NCBI RefSeq assembly: GCF_024171925.1
Contig: NZ_JAMTCO010000011.1
Span: 62,001-126,000, forward strand
Origin: Actinokineospora diospyrosa
GTDB lineage: Bacteria; Actinomycetota; Actinomycetes; Mycobacteriales; Pseudonocardiaceae
Reading direction: 5' to 3'
Length of the DNA stretch: 64,000 bases
The stretch's first letter is position 1. Every line of letters begins with the position of its first letter. This document shows, piece by piece, positions 9,622 through 19,142 of this stretch. The position numbers were made by a program, and so were the translations under genes. Under the pieces are notes generated by a model. That model was given only the letters and a program-made list of their open reading frames with translations, made no database searches and was not told the origin of the DNA.

Positions 9622-9860
9622 CGACCCTCCAGCCCGTGTTGCCCACCGGCGTTCACCCCCGTGCAACGAGGGCGACCCGACCGGGTTACTCGCGAAGTTA
9701 CTGCCGAGTTGGAAAAGTACTCGGATCCCTCCCCATTCGCTCAACCGGGTTATGAGATTGCCCACACCATCGCTTTGGGTCACCCGTCGACACCCTGCGC
9801 GACCAGCCGGTTTCAGCCATCTCGGTACATCTCTAGATAGGGCTAGGTAGAGTTCTGGGT
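9622..9860. promoter_or_regulatory. Divergent promoter region between mceG and the PadR-like gene
   Basis: This 239-base gap separates the first mce gene (minus) from the PadR-like gene (plus), so both promoters must lie here. It is less GC-rich than its flanks toward 9700-9860. A short repeated motif, CTAGATAGG and CTAGGTAG, lies just before the PadR start (about 9832-9850) and is a possible autoregulatory site. No clear -35/-10 pair stands out. Confidence 0.4.
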
Positions 9861-10193
9861 ATGGCCGGTCCACGGATGACACTGCCGACCCAACTGGTGC
9901 TGCGGGTGCTGCTGGAAGACCCCGACCAGGAGCGGTACGGGTTGGAGATCTGCGCGGCGGCGGGGCTGCCGAGCGGCACGATCCACCCCCTGCTGGCCCG
10001 GCTGGAGCGGGTCGGCTGGCTGCGCAGCCGCTGGGAGCAGGTCGACCCGGCCCACGAGGGCAGGCCCCGGCGCCGCTACTACAGCCTCGACCCCAACAGC
10101 ACCGCGACGATCCGCGCCGCCCTCAGCCGCACCGAAGCCAGCCGCGCCGCACTCGCCCGTCTCCGCCCGGGCATCGCCGGGGGTGCCCAGTGA
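9861..10193 (+). CDS. PadR-like winged-helix transcriptional regulator
   Basis: 110-residue protein of PadR size and shape. Residues 8-70 form the winged helix (RYGLEICAAAGLPSGTIHPLLARLERVGWL, where SGTIHPLLARLE is the recognition helix), and the wing is rich in Arg (GRPRRRYYSLD). It is divergent from the mce operon and overlaps the next gene. PadR proteins usually repress a neighbouring gene set, so control of itself, the two genes downstream or the mce operon are all possible; nothing here decides between them. Confidence 0.85.
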   Translation: MAGPRMTLPTQLVLRVLLEDPDQERYGLEICAAAGLPSGTIHPLLARLERVGWLRSRWEQVDPAHEGRPRRRYYSLDPNSTATIRAALSRTEASRAALARLRPGIAGGAQ

Positions 10194-10780
10194 TCGACTT
10201 CATCGTCTTCCCCCACATCCTCGAAGACGCCCTGCAGGACGCGGAGTCGATCATCAAGATGCTCCACCCCACCCCAGGGGTGATGATCACTGGCGACCCC
10301 GACCGCTTGCCCGAATACGCACTGGAACATGCCCTGCGGTTGAGCGCCGTGCTCAAACGCGTGGACCCTCATACCTTGGTGGTACCCGGGGCCTCCATCG
10401 ATGCCTTCTACAGGTTGCGCTACACCGCCTTCTTACTGAGGAACGAGCGCCGGGAACAGCACCACCCCGCGAGTCTGGGCAGCACCCTCAAACAGCTCTC
10501 CCGCGATTTCGATCGCCTCGCAGCCGAGGTCGCAGCCACCTATCCAGTCACAGCACCCCCGGTGGGGCGGCTGTCGCGCGGGCTGACCAGCCTGGCCGTG
10601 CGATTGCTCCCCGCCGCAGACCGCGAGCGGTTCCGGGAAGACTTCCTCGCCGAGATCTGGGAGATCGCCGAAGCCGGCAGCAAACGGGCCCAAGCACGCC
10701 ACGCGCTCCGAGTCCTGGTCCGCGCCCCACTGCTGCGCCGCGAACTACGCACCCCGGCTGAGCGGATCCGGTCGTGGTGA
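10190..10780 (+). CDS. Conserved hypothetical protein co-transcribed with PadR gene
   Basis: 196-residue protein that I do not recognise by name. The GTG start at 10190 overlaps the PadR stop (GTGA), so the two are translationally coupled. There is no signal peptide or clear membrane segment. The C-terminal 60 residues (ADRERFREDFLAEIWEIAE then ARHALRVLVRAP) resemble the cytoplasmic tail found on many actinobacterial proteins encoded beside PadR-like regulators. It is probably a soluble partner whose activity is unknown. Confidence 0.7.
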   Translation: MIDFIVFPHILEDALQDAESIIKMLHPTPGVMITGDPDRLPEYALEHALRLSAVLKRVDPHTLVVPGASIDAFYRLRYTAFLLRNERREQHHPASLGSTLKQLSRDFDRLAAEVAATYPVTAPPVGRLSRGLTSLAVRLLPAADRERFREDFLAEIWEIAEAGSKRAQARHALRVLVRAPLLRRELRTPAERIRSW

Positions 10781-10980
10781 CCCGCAAACACCCCCACGGC
10801 CTGATCGGCTATGTCCTCGAGGACGCCACCCGAACCAGTCAGGCGTTGCGGCTGCTCAGGTGGATCGTCCCAGCCGCGGTTCTCGTGGCGATCGCGCTCT
10901 TGGTCGTCAACCCGTTCGCCGCCGCGGGAGTCGTCACTGCGGCCACCGGGCTGTCCGCCCTGCGCCGGAGGCGGACCTGA
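10774..10980 (+). CDS. Small single-pass membrane protein
   Basis: 68-residue ORF starting at a GTG that overlaps the previous gene by seven bases. It has one strongly hydrophobic stretch at about residues 30-58 (WIVPAAVLVAIALLVVNPFAAAG) and ends in a run of Arg (LRRRRT), which would keep the C-terminus inside the cell. It forms the third cistron of the PadR unit and is followed at once by a strong bidirectional hairpin. Function unknown. Confidence 0.55.
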   Translation: MVTRKHPHGLIGYVLEDATRTSQALRLLRWIVPAAVLVAIALLVVNPFAAAGVVTAATGLSALRRRRT

Positions 10981-10987
10981 GGAACGC

Positions 10988-11022
10988 GAAGGGCCCGACA
11001 CCGGTGCGGTGTCGGGCCCTTC
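10988..11022. terminator. Bidirectional terminator between PadR unit and rplL
   Basis: A perfect 15-bp stem, GAAGGGCCCGACACC with its complement, and a five-base loop. It sits between the convergent PadR operon and rplL and can stop both. Confidence 0.85.
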
Positions 11023-11040
11023 GACGAGGGTGGTGCTAGA

Positions 11041-11427
11041 TCACTTGACCGAGATCTTGGCGCCCGCAGCCTCGAGCTTCTCCTTGGCGGCCTCGGCGGC
11101 CTCCTTGGCGACCTTCTCCAGGATGGCCTTGGGAGCGGCCTCGACCAGCTCCTTGGCCTCCTTCAGGCCCAGGCCGGAGACGACCTCGCGGACGACCTTG
11201 ATGACCTGGATCTTCTTGTCGCCAGCGGACTCGAGGATGACGTCGAACTCGTCCTGCTCCTCGACGGCCTCGGCCGGGGCGGCGCCGGGGGCGGCGGCGG
11301 CAACGGCGATCGGGGCGGCGGCGGTGACCTCGAAGGTCTCCTCGAACTGCTTCACGAAGCCGGAGAGCTCGAGGAGAGTCATCTCCTTGAACGCGTCGAG
11401 CAGCTCGTCGGTGCTGAGCTTCGCCAT
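11041..11427 (-). CDS. rplL: 50S ribosomal protein L7/L12
   Basis: 128-residue L7/L12 stalk protein that recruits translation factors. The N-terminal dimerisation domain ([20 protein letters not shown]), an Ala/Pro hinge and the C-terminal domain ([20 protein letters not shown], then [10 protein letters not shown]) are all normal. It follows rplJ by 61 bases on the same strand, the standard rplJ-rplL pair. rpoB is not next to it; the mce and PadR genes come next instead. Confidence 0.98.
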   Translation of the reverse strand: MAKLSTDELLDAFKEMTLLELSGFVKQFEETFEVTAAAPIAVAAAAPGAAPAEAVEEQDEFDVILESAGDKKIQVIKVVREVVSGLGLKEAKELVEAAPKAILEKVAKEAAEAAKEKLEAAGAKISVK

Positions 11428-11488
11428 GGTGGCGTTCCTTTCACTAACACACCCGGGCTAGCGGGCGCGATTCTTCCGGGTGGGGTGT

Positions 11489-12049
11489 TCAGCTCTCGGC
11501 TGCGGCGTCTTCGGCGGGAGCGGCGGCGCCACCTTCGGCTGCCTTCTTCTCCTGCAGGGCCGCGGCAAGGCGGGCGATCTGCGAGGCCGGGGCGTTGAAC
11601 AGCCCGGCGGCCTTGGCGAGGTTGCCCTTCATCGCGCCCGCCAGCTTGGCGAGCAGCACCTCACGGCTGTCGAGGTCCGCGATCTGCGCGACCTCTTCCA
11701 CCGTGAGCGGGCGGCCGTCCATGTAGCCGCCCTTGATGACCAGACCCTTGTTGTCCTTCGCGAAGTCGCGGATGGCCTTCGCGGCGTCGACCGGTTCGCC
11801 CTCGACGAAGGCGATCGCGGTCGGACCGATGAACAGGCTGTCCAGACCTTCCACCCCGGCGTCCGCGGCTGCCCGCTTGACCAGGGTGTTCTTCGCGACA
11901 CGGTAGGACGTGCCGGTGCCGAGAGCGCGACGCAGCGTGGTCAGCTGGGCCACGGAGAGGCCGGTGTACTCGGTGACGACGGTGGCCGAGCTGGTGCGGA
12001 ACTTGTCCGCGATCTCGGCGACTGCGCCCACCTTCTCTGGCTTCGCCAT
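11489..12049 (-). CDS. rplJ: 50S ribosomal protein L10
   Basis: 186-residue L10, the stalk base that carries L7/L12 dimers. It begins [18 protein letters not shown] chose the ATG at 12049 because GGAGGCGACCC precedes it and homologues start here. The C-terminal L12-binding helix is followed by an Ala/Glu-rich actinobacterial tail. An upstream leader (12055-12250) probably mediates feedback by the L10-L12 complex. Confidence 0.97.
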   Translation of the reverse strand: MAKPEKVGAVAEIADKFRTSSATVVTEYTGLSVAQLTTLRRALGTGTSYRVAKNTLVKRAAADAGVEGLDSLFIGPTAIAFVEGEPVDAAKAIRDFAKDNKGLVIKGGYMDGRPLTVEEVAQIADLDSREVLLAKLAGAMKGNLAKAAGLFNAPASQIARLAAALQEKKAAEGGAAAPAEDAAAES

Positions 12050-12054
12050 GGGTC

Positions 12055-12250
12055 GCCTCCTCTCGTGTTCGGGTCGCTGGCCGACCCCGAGAACGAGGAA
12101 CGCCCCGGCGCGTGAGGCGGCACGGGGCGCGACAGGCTGCGAACAGCCGGAGAAGCACGATCCATGTCCTCCTGCGCGGGCCGCCCACGTCGGTGGGACC
12201 TTCATCCGCCACTAGCGCGGCGGAGACCAGCGGTCTTCGGTGAACCGGGA
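12055..12250 (-). ncRNA. Ribosomal protein L10 leader (candidate)
   Basis: Untranslated leader of the rplJ-rplL mRNA. Read on the minus strand it contains CCGAAGACCGCTGGTC (complement of 12225-12240), which resembles the conserved L10-L12 binding core of L10 leaders, followed by several GC-rich stems before the rplJ ribosome binding site. Boundaries are approximate. The identification rests on motif and position, not on a covariance search. Confidence 0.5.
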
Positions 12251-12298
12251 TCCAGCGTACGCGGTGTCCACCGTCGACTCCAAACCGGGGTCAACGGC

Positions 12299-13078
12299 AT
12301 GATGGTGACCATGGCCGATCACGAGCAGCCGGACCGCGACCAACCACCCGCCGGGCCGCCCGCGATCCGACCACCGGGCCAGCCACCCGCGGTGCCGATG
12401 CCCGATGACGAGCAGTGGCGCCAGTTCCAGGAGTTCCAGCGGTTCCAGGACTTCCAACGCGGCCAGGCCGACGGCACGCTCCCCCCGCCGCCGCGCGCTA
12501 AGCGCCGACCGCTGTGGCTGCGCGTGCTGCTGGCGAAGTGGTTCCGCCGCTTGGTCTACCTGCTCCTCGTGCTCCTCGCCCTCACTTGGGCCTACCAGCA
12601 CTTCTTCGGCGGCCCCGACGAGGACCTGCCCGCCTCGCAGACCGGCGGCGGTAAGACCACGCGCACGGTCCTCTTCGCGACCACTCCCAAAGAGGCCGTG
12701 CGCGCGTTCTACGACAACATCGCCCAGAACATCCCGGACGACGCTTGCACTCGGTTCGAGACGCAGCAGGTCGAGGACCAGTTCGCCCGGCACTTCAACG
12801 CCCCCGACTGCCGCACGGCCGTCCAGCGCCTCAACGCCGAGGTCGGCACGGCCAACGAGTACGCGGAACCCCGTTTCCCGCTGGCGATGGACTTCACCCC
12901 GCGCACCGACGGCACGATCGTGGTCAGCTCGTGCGAGATGGAGGTCTACGACGGCCCCCGCCTCGGCAGGTTCACCGTCAAGGTCATCCCCGGCTCCCGC
13001 GGCGACCAGTGGACCATCTCCCGCCACGACGACGAACCGAACCCCTGCCCGGCCAAGGCGACCCAGCCCACCGGCTGA
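12299..13078 (+). CDS. Hypothetical single-pass membrane protein
   Basis: 259-residue protein divergent from rplJ. A Pro/Gln-rich cytoplasmic N-terminus (with QFQEFQRFQDFQRG) leads to one transmembrane helix at about residues 83-102 (LVYLLLVLLALTWAYQHFF). An extracytoplasmic domain follows that carries three Cys and resembles the small DUF4878-like or NTF2-like folds on many actinobacterial lipoproteins (PKEAVRAFYDNIAQNIPDDAC). ATGs at 12299, 12302 and 12311 are all possible starts; 12299 has a GGGG about eight bases upstream. Function unknown. Confidence 0.7.
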   Translation: MMVTMADHEQPDRDQPPAGPPAIRPPGQPPAVPMPDDEQWRQFQEFQRFQDFQRGQADGTLPPPPRAKRRPLWLRVLLAKWFRRLVYLLLVLLALTWAYQHFFGGPDEDLPASQTGGGKTTRTVLFATTPKEAVRAFYDNIAQNIPDDACTRFETQQVEDQFARHFNAPDCRTAVQRLNAEVGTANEYAEPRFPLAMDFTPRTDGTIVVSSCEMEVYDGPRLGRFTVKVIPGSRGDQWTISRHDDEPNPCPAKATQPTG

Positions 13079-13081
13079 CGA

Positions 13082-13594
13082 TCATGGACAGCTGACGCTG
13101 ACGGTCACCTCGTGCGTGGCGGAGACGCTGCTGCCCCAGTTGCCGAGGACGTCCTTCATCTGGACGCCGTAGTAGGAGTGGATCCGCCAGTCGCCCGGCT
13201 GGCAGGGGTAGGTCTCGGCGGTGGAGTTGGCGGTGTTGGAGCCGGAGGCGCCGGGGAAGGTCTTGTCCCGCGTCTTGGTGCCGTCCGGGAAGGTGATCTC
13301 GTAGTAGCTCGGCTCCCAGATCCGGCAGCCGTTCGGCGGCTTCTCCCAGCCGATGCCGAAGAGGGCCAGCCAGCCGCACTCGGTCCACAGCACCGGGTAG
13401 ACGCCGCCGTCGCCGGAGTCGTAGAAGCACAGCCAGCTCTTCATCCGGCGGTTCTCGTTGCTGTTGTAGTCGACCCACTCACCGCAGTGCGGTTCGACGA
13501 CCGTGGTCGGGGCGGCCTGCGCCGAGGTGGCGGGGACGATCAGGGCGGCGCTCGCCAGGACGGCGGCCGCGAGAACGCGAGCGAGGTTCATCAT
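13082..13594 (-). CDS. Secreted Cys-rich hypothetical protein
   Basis: 170-residue protein with a Sec signal peptide (MMNLARVLAAAVLASAALIVPATSAQA, cleavage after AQA near residue 27). The mature part is rich in Trp, Tyr and Asn and holds six Cys, which suggests disulfides, ending in TVSVSCP. I recognise no catalytic motif. It is convergent with the upstream membrane protein and stands alone. M1 at 13594 or M2 at 13591 could be the start. Confidence 0.75.
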   Translation of the reverse strand: MMNLARVLAAAVLASAALIVPATSAQAAPTTVVEPHCGEWVDYNSNENRRMKSWLCFYDSGDGGVYPVLWTECGWLALFGIGWEKPPNGCRIWEPSYYEITFPDGTKTRDKTFPGASGSNTANSTAETYPCQPGDWRIHSYYGVQMKDVLGNWGSSVSATHEVTVSVSCP

Positions 13595-13721
13595 GCGCCG
13601 ATGGTCCCGAGCGGGCCGCGGTGATGATCACTCGAAACCGGCATCTCCACCCGAAGGGGTAGTACCGGGCCCGACCCCAGCATGACTCGGCGCTAGACCG
13701 CCCGGTCCTAGCGTGTGGGCC

Positions 13722-13943
13722 ATGGACGAGAAGGGGTACGACGGGCTGCAGGCGGTGGTGTTCCTGGTCGGGATCTACGAGGGGTTGCTGCCCTTCGCGT
13801 CCAAGGTCTTCGACTGGGACCCGTTCCTGGCCTTCCCGCTGCGGCTGCCCGCGCCGCTGTGGTGGATCGTCGCCGCGGCGGTCGTCGTGATCTGCCTGGT
13901 GCTGCTGGAACTGCTCGACCGGGCCAAGAAACGGGTCCGGTAA
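13722..13943 (+). CDS. Small two-helix membrane protein
   Basis: 73-residue protein, MDEKGYDGLQAVVFLVG, with two hydrophobic segments (about residues 8-28 and 44-66) and a basic C-terminus (DRAKKRVR). The ATG at 13722 is preferred to an in-frame GTG at 13713. It stands alone between the secreted protein and rplA and shares a bidirectional terminator with rplA. Function unknown. Confidence 0.6.
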   Translation: MDEKGYDGLQAVVFLVGIYEGLLPFASKVFDWDPFLAFPLRLPAPLWWIVAAAVVVICLVLLELLDRAKKRVR

Positions 13944-13957
13944 GCACCCGGTAACGC

Positions 13958-13989
13958 AAAAGGGGCCCCGCCGCAGCGGGGCCCCTTTT
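13958..13989. terminator. Bidirectional terminator between 13722 gene and rplA
   Basis: Perfect stem AAAAGGGGCCCCGC with loop CGCA, then GCGGGGCCCCTTTT. T-runs occur in both directions, so it serves both convergent transcripts. Confidence 0.9.
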
Positions 13990-13997
13990 GGGGAAAC

Positions 13998-14717
13998 TCA
14001 GGCCTGCACGTCCTCTTCGAGGAGGTTGCGCAGCTTCGCCGGGTCGACCGGGATGCCGGGGCCCATCGTGGTGGAGAAGGTGATCTTCCGCAGGTACCGG
14101 CCCTTGGCCGCGGACGGCTTGGCCCGCATGACCTCGTCGAGCGCGGCGGCGTAGTTCTCGACCAGCTTGGACTGGTCGAAGGAGACCTTGCCGATCACCA
14201 GGTGCAGGTTGGACTGCTTGTCGACCCGGAAGTTGATCTTGCCGCCCTTGATCTCGTTGACCGCCTTGGTGACATCGGGGGTCACCGTGCCGGTCTTCGG
14301 GTTCGGCATCAGGCCGCGCGGGCCGAGGATGCGGGCGATCCGGCCGACCTTGGCCATCTGGTCCGGGGTGGCGATCGCGGCGTCGAAGTCCAGCCAGCCG
14401 CCCTGGATGCGCTCGATCAGGTCCTCGGAGCCGACCGCGTCGGCTCCGGCGGCCTCGGCCTCGGCGGCCTTGTCGCCGGTCGCGAACACGATGACGCGGG
14501 CGGTCTTACCGGTGCCGTGCGGCAGGTTGACGGTGCCGCGGACCATCTGGTCGGCCTTGCGGGGGTCGACGCCGAGGCGGATGGCGACCTCGACGGTCGC
14601 GTCCAGCTTGACCTTGGAGGTCTCCTTGGCGAGCTGGGCGGCCTCGAGCGGGGTGTAGAGCCGCTCGCGGTCGATCAGCTCGGCCGCCTGGCGGTATGCC
14701 TTGCTGCGCTTTGCCAT
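13998..14717 (-). CDS. rplA: 50S ribosomal protein L1
   Basis: 239-residue L1 of normal length, beginning [18 protein letters not shown]. It contains the family signature [19 protein letters not shown] and the [16 protein letters not shown] stretch. It forms the L1 arm at the E site and, in bacteria generally, represses its own rplK-rplA mRNA. It lies 114 bases downstream of rplK on the same strand and ends at a strong terminator. Confidence 0.98.
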   Translation of the reverse strand: MAKRSKAYRQAAELIDRERLYTPLEAAQLAKETSKVKLDATVEVAIRLGVDPRKADQMVRGTVNLPHGTGKTARVIVFATGDKAAEAEAAGADAVGSEDLIERIQGGWLDFDAAIATPDQMAKVGRIARILGPRGLMPNPKTGTVTPDVTKAVNEIKGGKINFRVDKQSNLHLVIGKVSFDQSKLVENYAAALDEVMRAKPSAAKGRYLRKITFSTTMGPGIPVDPAKLRNLLEEDVQA

Positions 14718-14831
14718 TGCTGTTCCTTCTAACGAAAGTGTGCGCGGCCGATCGGGAAGCGGACCAGCCGAGCGCGGATCAGGTGTGGTGCGAGCCAGCG
14801 CGTGGCCCTCCCACGGGGTACTGCTGCTGCC

Positions 14832-15263
14832 TTATTCGACCGTGATGCCCATGGACCGGGCGGTACCGGCGATGATCTTCGCGGCCTGGTCGATGTCGAT
14901 CGCGTTGAGGTCGGTCTTCTTGGTCTCGGCGATCTCGCGGACCTGGTCCCAGGTGACCTTGGCGACCTTGGTCTTGTGCGGCTCTGCCGAGCCCTTCTCG
15001 ATCCCGGCGGCCTTGAGCAGCAGCTTCGCGGCGGGCGGGGTCTTGAGCTTGAAGTCGAACGAGCGGTCCTCGAACACGGAGATCTCGACCGGCACCACGG
15101 TGCCGCGCTGCGACTCGGTCGCGGCGTTGTAGGCCTTGCAGAACTCCATGATGTTGACGCCGTGCTGACCCAGCGCGGGGCCGACCGGCGGGGCCGGGTT
15201 GGCCAGACCCGCCTTGATCTGCAGCTTGATGATCGCTGCGAGCTTCTTCTTCTTGGGTGGCAT
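14832..15263 (-). CDS. rplK: 50S ribosomal protein L11
   Basis: 143-residue L11, [19 protein letters not shown], with [24 protein letters not shown] in the N-terminal domain and the RNA-binding C-terminal domain ending [12 protein letters not shown]11 forms the GTPase-associated centre with 23S rRNA and is the site of thiostrepton action. It stands between nusG and rplA, the standard order. Confidence 0.98.
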   Translation of the reverse strand: MPPKKKKLAAIIKLQIKAGLANPAPPVGPALGQHGVNIMEFCKAYNAATESQRGTVVPVEISVFEDRSFDFKLKTPPAAKLLLKAAGIEKGSAEPHKTKVAKVTWDQVREIAETKKTDLNAIDIDQAAKIIAGTARSMGITVE

Positions 15264-15377
15264 CTCAGTGCTTCCTTAGTGCTTCCGGTGTGCGGCGCGC
15301 GCGGCACCGCGGTGGACACACCCGCGACGAATGGCTGCGTCCCGGTTGTGCCTGCCCGGCCCGATCCCTCGGACCGG

Positions 15378-16608
<1,231 letters not shown>

Positions 16609-16673
16609 GCGATTCCTCCGCTCGCTGGAAACTCCCGACCCGGCGCGGGATCAACCGGACCGGACGTCAAACG

Positions 16674-16746
<73 letters not shown>

Positions 16747-16905
16747 TCGCACTCCGCCACCAACACTACCGGCGGACCGCGTTCGGACGCACTCCACTAT
16801 CCCCACCGGAGACCCGAGGGGGACGGTCAAGTCGTTCCAAGCACGAGAGCATACGGTACCCGCTCGCACGGACCTAAACCGAGTACCGATCACGGCCCTG
16901 ACCAG

Positions 16906-16942
16906 CCGGTTCGCCGTGGTGATCAAGAACACGGCGAACCGG
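16906..16942 (-). terminator. Terminator downstream of the aminotransferase gene
   Basis: Stem CCGGTTCGCCGTG (16906-16918) and its exact complement (16930-16942) around an 11-base loop, 19 bases after the stop codon at 16961. Confidence 0.75.
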
Positions 16943-16960
16943 CGGGACGGTCGGGACCGC

Positions 16961-18058
16961 TCAGCCCCGCAGGGCGCCCAGCGCGGCTGCGAGCCGGGCG
17001 ACGCCCTCGGGGATCTGGTCGGCGCGCACGCCGGAGTAGGCCACCCGCATGGTCGACTGGCCGCCGTCGAGCAGGAAGTCGGTGCCCTTCACGAAGGTCA
17101 CCCCGCGCTCCTCGGCTGCGGGCAGCAGCTTGGCCACGTCCACGTCCCCGGCCAGCTCGACCCACATGAAGTACCCGCCCTCGGGGGCGGTGAACTTCGC
17201 CTCCGGCAGGTGCTCGCTCAGCGAGTCGCACAGCACCCGGACCCGCTCGGCCAGCGCGGCGTTGACGCCCGCGACCGCGGCGTCGAAGCGCCCGCCGATG
17301 CTGAACTGGTGCACGATCGCCTGCGCCAGCATGTTCGGCGAGATGTAGGTGTTGGTCGCCGCGACGCGGATGTCGTCGATCAGCGCGGCCGGGCCGACCA
17401 GGTAGCCGACCCGGGTGCCCGGGGCGACGGTCTTGGAGAACGAGCTCGCGTAGACCACGCGGCCGCGGCCCTCGTCGAGCTCCAGCATCGTCGGCAGCGA
17501 CTCGCCTGCGAAGCGGATCTTGACGTACGGGTCGTCCTCGAAGATGACGAAGTCGTACTGCTCGGCCAGCTCCAGCAAGCGCTTGCGCTTGGCCAGGCTC
17601 AGCGTGTAGCCCGCCGGGTTCTGGAAGTTGGGGATGACGTGCGCGAAGGTCGGGCGCAGGCCACCGGCCAGCAGTTCGGCCAGCTCGTCGGTGTCGATCC
17701 CGTCGACCTGCAGCGACACCGGGCGCACGTCGGCGTCGCGCTGGCGCAGCCCGAGCAGCGTGCGGTCGTAGGTCGGGCGCTCGACGACGACCGGCGCGCC
17801 CGGGGTGACCAACCGGTCGAACAGGAACGCGTCGGCCTGCATCGAGCCGTTGGTGACCAGTACCTGGTTCTCGGCGACGCCGTGCTGCTCGGCGAGGTGC
17901 CTGCGCAGCGGGAGGTAGCCGACCGCGGTGCCGTAGCCGAGCGCGGCGCCGGGGTCCTTGGTGAGTGCGGCGTCCGCGGCGGCCTTGAGGCCTTCCACGT
18001 CGATGATGTCGAGGGAGGGGGCGCCGCGGGCGAAGGAGATGAGTTCTGATGCCGTCAC
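16961..18058 (-). CDS. PLP-dependent aminotransferase, class I/II (2-aminoadipate/MocR-type fold)
   Basis: 365-residue fold-type I aminotransferase. The residues GSMQADAFLFDRL bind the cofactor phosphate region, IPNFQNPAGYTLS carries the conserved Asn-Pro-Gly, FEDDPYVKI carries the Asp that contacts the pyridine N, and SSFSKTVAPGTRVGY contains the Schiff-base Lys. It ends with the substrate-carboxylate Arg region (TMRVAYSGV). It resembles LysN/aromatic-aminotransferase members of the MocR-like family but has no regulatory domain. It sits where hadC lies in mycobacteria, between hadB and tRNA-Trp, but terminators on both sides make it an independent unit. Confidence 0.88.
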   Translation of the reverse strand: MTASELISFARGAPSLDIIDVEGLKAAADAALTKDPGAALGYGTAVGYLPLRRHLAEQHGVAENQVLVTNGSMQADAFLFDRLVTPGAPVVVERPTYDRTLLGLRQRDADVRPVSLQVDGIDTDELAELLAGGLRPTFAHVIPNFQNPAGYTLSLAKRKRLLELAEQYDFVIFEDDPYVKIRFAGESLPTMLELDEGRGRVVYASSFSKTVAPGTRVGYLVGPAALIDDIRVAATNTYISPNMLAQAIVHQFSIGGRFDAAVAGVNAALAERVRVLCDSLSEHLPEAKFTAPEGGYFMWVELAGDVDVAKLLPAAEERGVTFVKGTDFLLDGGQSTMRVAYSGVRADQIPEGVARLAAALGALRG

Positions 18059-18079
18059 GCGTGGAATCTAGATGAACCG

Positions 18080-18111
18080 GGCGTGGTCGAACCGTCGGGG
18101 TCGACCACGCC
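18080..18111 (-). terminator. Terminator downstream of hadAB-like genes
   Basis: Stem GGCGTGGTCGA (18080-18090) and its complement TCGACCACGCC (18101-18111), located 24 bases past the hadB-like stop codon. Confidence 0.75.
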
Positions 18112-18134
18112 TCCCGGTGCTCCTGGGGCCCGGC

Positions 18135-18578
18135 CTAGGGCCGGACGATCGCGATGGCCTTGCCGAGCACCGCGCGGCCCTCGAACTTGGCGGACAGGTC
18201 GACCCGGATGCTGCCGTCGTCGAGGATCGCGCCCACCTTGCCGCTGAGCTCCACCAGCGCGCCGGTGTCGTCGTTGGGCACGACGACCGGGCGGGTGAAG
18301 CGGGCCTGGTAGTCGACGAGGGCGCCCATGCCCCAGTCGGTGACGACCCGACCGGCCAGCGCCATGGTCAGCATGCCGTGCGCGATCACGTCCGGCAGGC
18401 CGACGCCCTTGGCGAACGCCTCGTTCCAGTGGATCGGGTTAAAGTCCAGCGCGGCACCGGCGTAGCGGACCAGGTCGGCCCGGGTGAGGTGCACCTTGAG
18501 CTCGGGCAACTGGTCCCCGACGGCCACGGCCGGTCCAGCCTCGCTGGAGGCGGCCGAATCACCAAGGATCTCGCTCAC
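18135..18578 (-). CDS. MaoC-family (R)-3-hydroxyacyl dehydratase subunit, HadB-like
   Basis: 147-residue hot-dog protein with the hydratase-2 motif, DFNPIHWNEAFAKGVGLPDVIAHGM, which supplies the catalytic Asp and His. The GTG start at 18578 overlaps the stop of the HadA-like gene, so the two probably form a heterodimer. In mycobacteria HadAB dehydrates 3-hydroxyacyl-ACP in mycolic-acid elongation. Many Pseudonocardiales make no mycolates, so here the pair may act in ordinary fatty acid or polyketide chain formation (inference). No hadC follows. Confidence 0.9.
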   Translation of the reverse strand: MSEILGDSAASSEAGPAVAVGDQLPELKVHLTRADLVRYAGAALDFNPIHWNEAFAKGVGLPDVIAHGMLTMALAGRVVTDWGMGALVDYQARFTRPVVVPNDDTGALVELSGKVGAILDDGSIRVDLSAKFEGRAVLGKAIAIVRP

Positions 18579-19033
18579 GCCTGCTCCTCGTCCGCGTCGC
18601 GCACCACGAGCAGGGCCTTGGTGGTCACCCTCGGGTCGCCCGCCTCGGTGCGGATCTCGGCCCTGAGGGTGATGAAGTCGTTGCCCGCGCGCCGCGAGAT
18701 GCTCTCCACGGTGGTGGTGACCTCGAGCCGGTCACCGGCCACGACCGGGCTGTGGTGGGTGAAGCTCTGGTCGCCGTGCACCATCCGGCTGTAGTCCAGC
18801 CCCAGTTCGGGGTCGTTGACGATCCGGTTGATCGACGCCAGGTTCACGATGGTGGTGAACGTCGGCGGGGCGACCACGTCGGCGTACCCGAGCGACCGGG
18901 CCACCTCGACGTCCACGTACTCCGGCCGCGGGTCCCCGATCGCCTCCGCGAACTCCCGGATCTTCTCCCGGCCGACCTCGTACACCGACTCCGGCGGGTA
19001 CTCCCGCCCCACGAACGACTGCTCAAGCGCCAC
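18575..19033 (-). CDS. FAS1-like/MaoC N-terminal dehydratase subunit, HadA-like
   Basis: 152-residue hot-dog protein, MALEQSFVGREYPPESVYEVGREKI, with APPTFTTIVNLA and MVHGDQSFTHHSPVVAGDRL, the pattern of the non-catalytic, substrate-binding HadA subunit. It precedes hadB with a four-base overlap and follows tRNA-Thr, tRNA-Met and rpmG, the same order as in mycobacteria. A terminator (19060-19087) separates it from rpmG. Confidence 0.9.
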   Translation of the reverse strand: MALEQSFVGREYPPESVYEVGREKIREFAEAIGDPRPEYVDVEVARSLGYADVVAPPTFTTIVNLASINRIVNDPELGLDYSRMVHGDQSFTHHSPVVAGDRLEVTTTVESISRRAGNDFITLRAEIRTEAGDPRVTTKALLVVRDADEEQA

Positions 19034-19059
19034 GCGGCAACCCTACCCATGCACGACAA

Positions 19060-19087
19060 AGGCCACCCCACACAGGTGGGATGGCCT
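19060..19087 (-). terminator. Terminator downstream of rpmG
   Basis: Near-perfect stem AGGCCACCCCAC / GTGGGATGGCCT (19060-19071 with 19076-19087; one G-T pair) around a four-base loop, between rpmG and the hadA-like gene. Confidence 0.7.
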
Positions 19088-19142
19088 CGCGTCGTTCACA
19101 TCACCAAAGCCACCGCGCACGGTGAGCCCCGGTGAACCCGTC

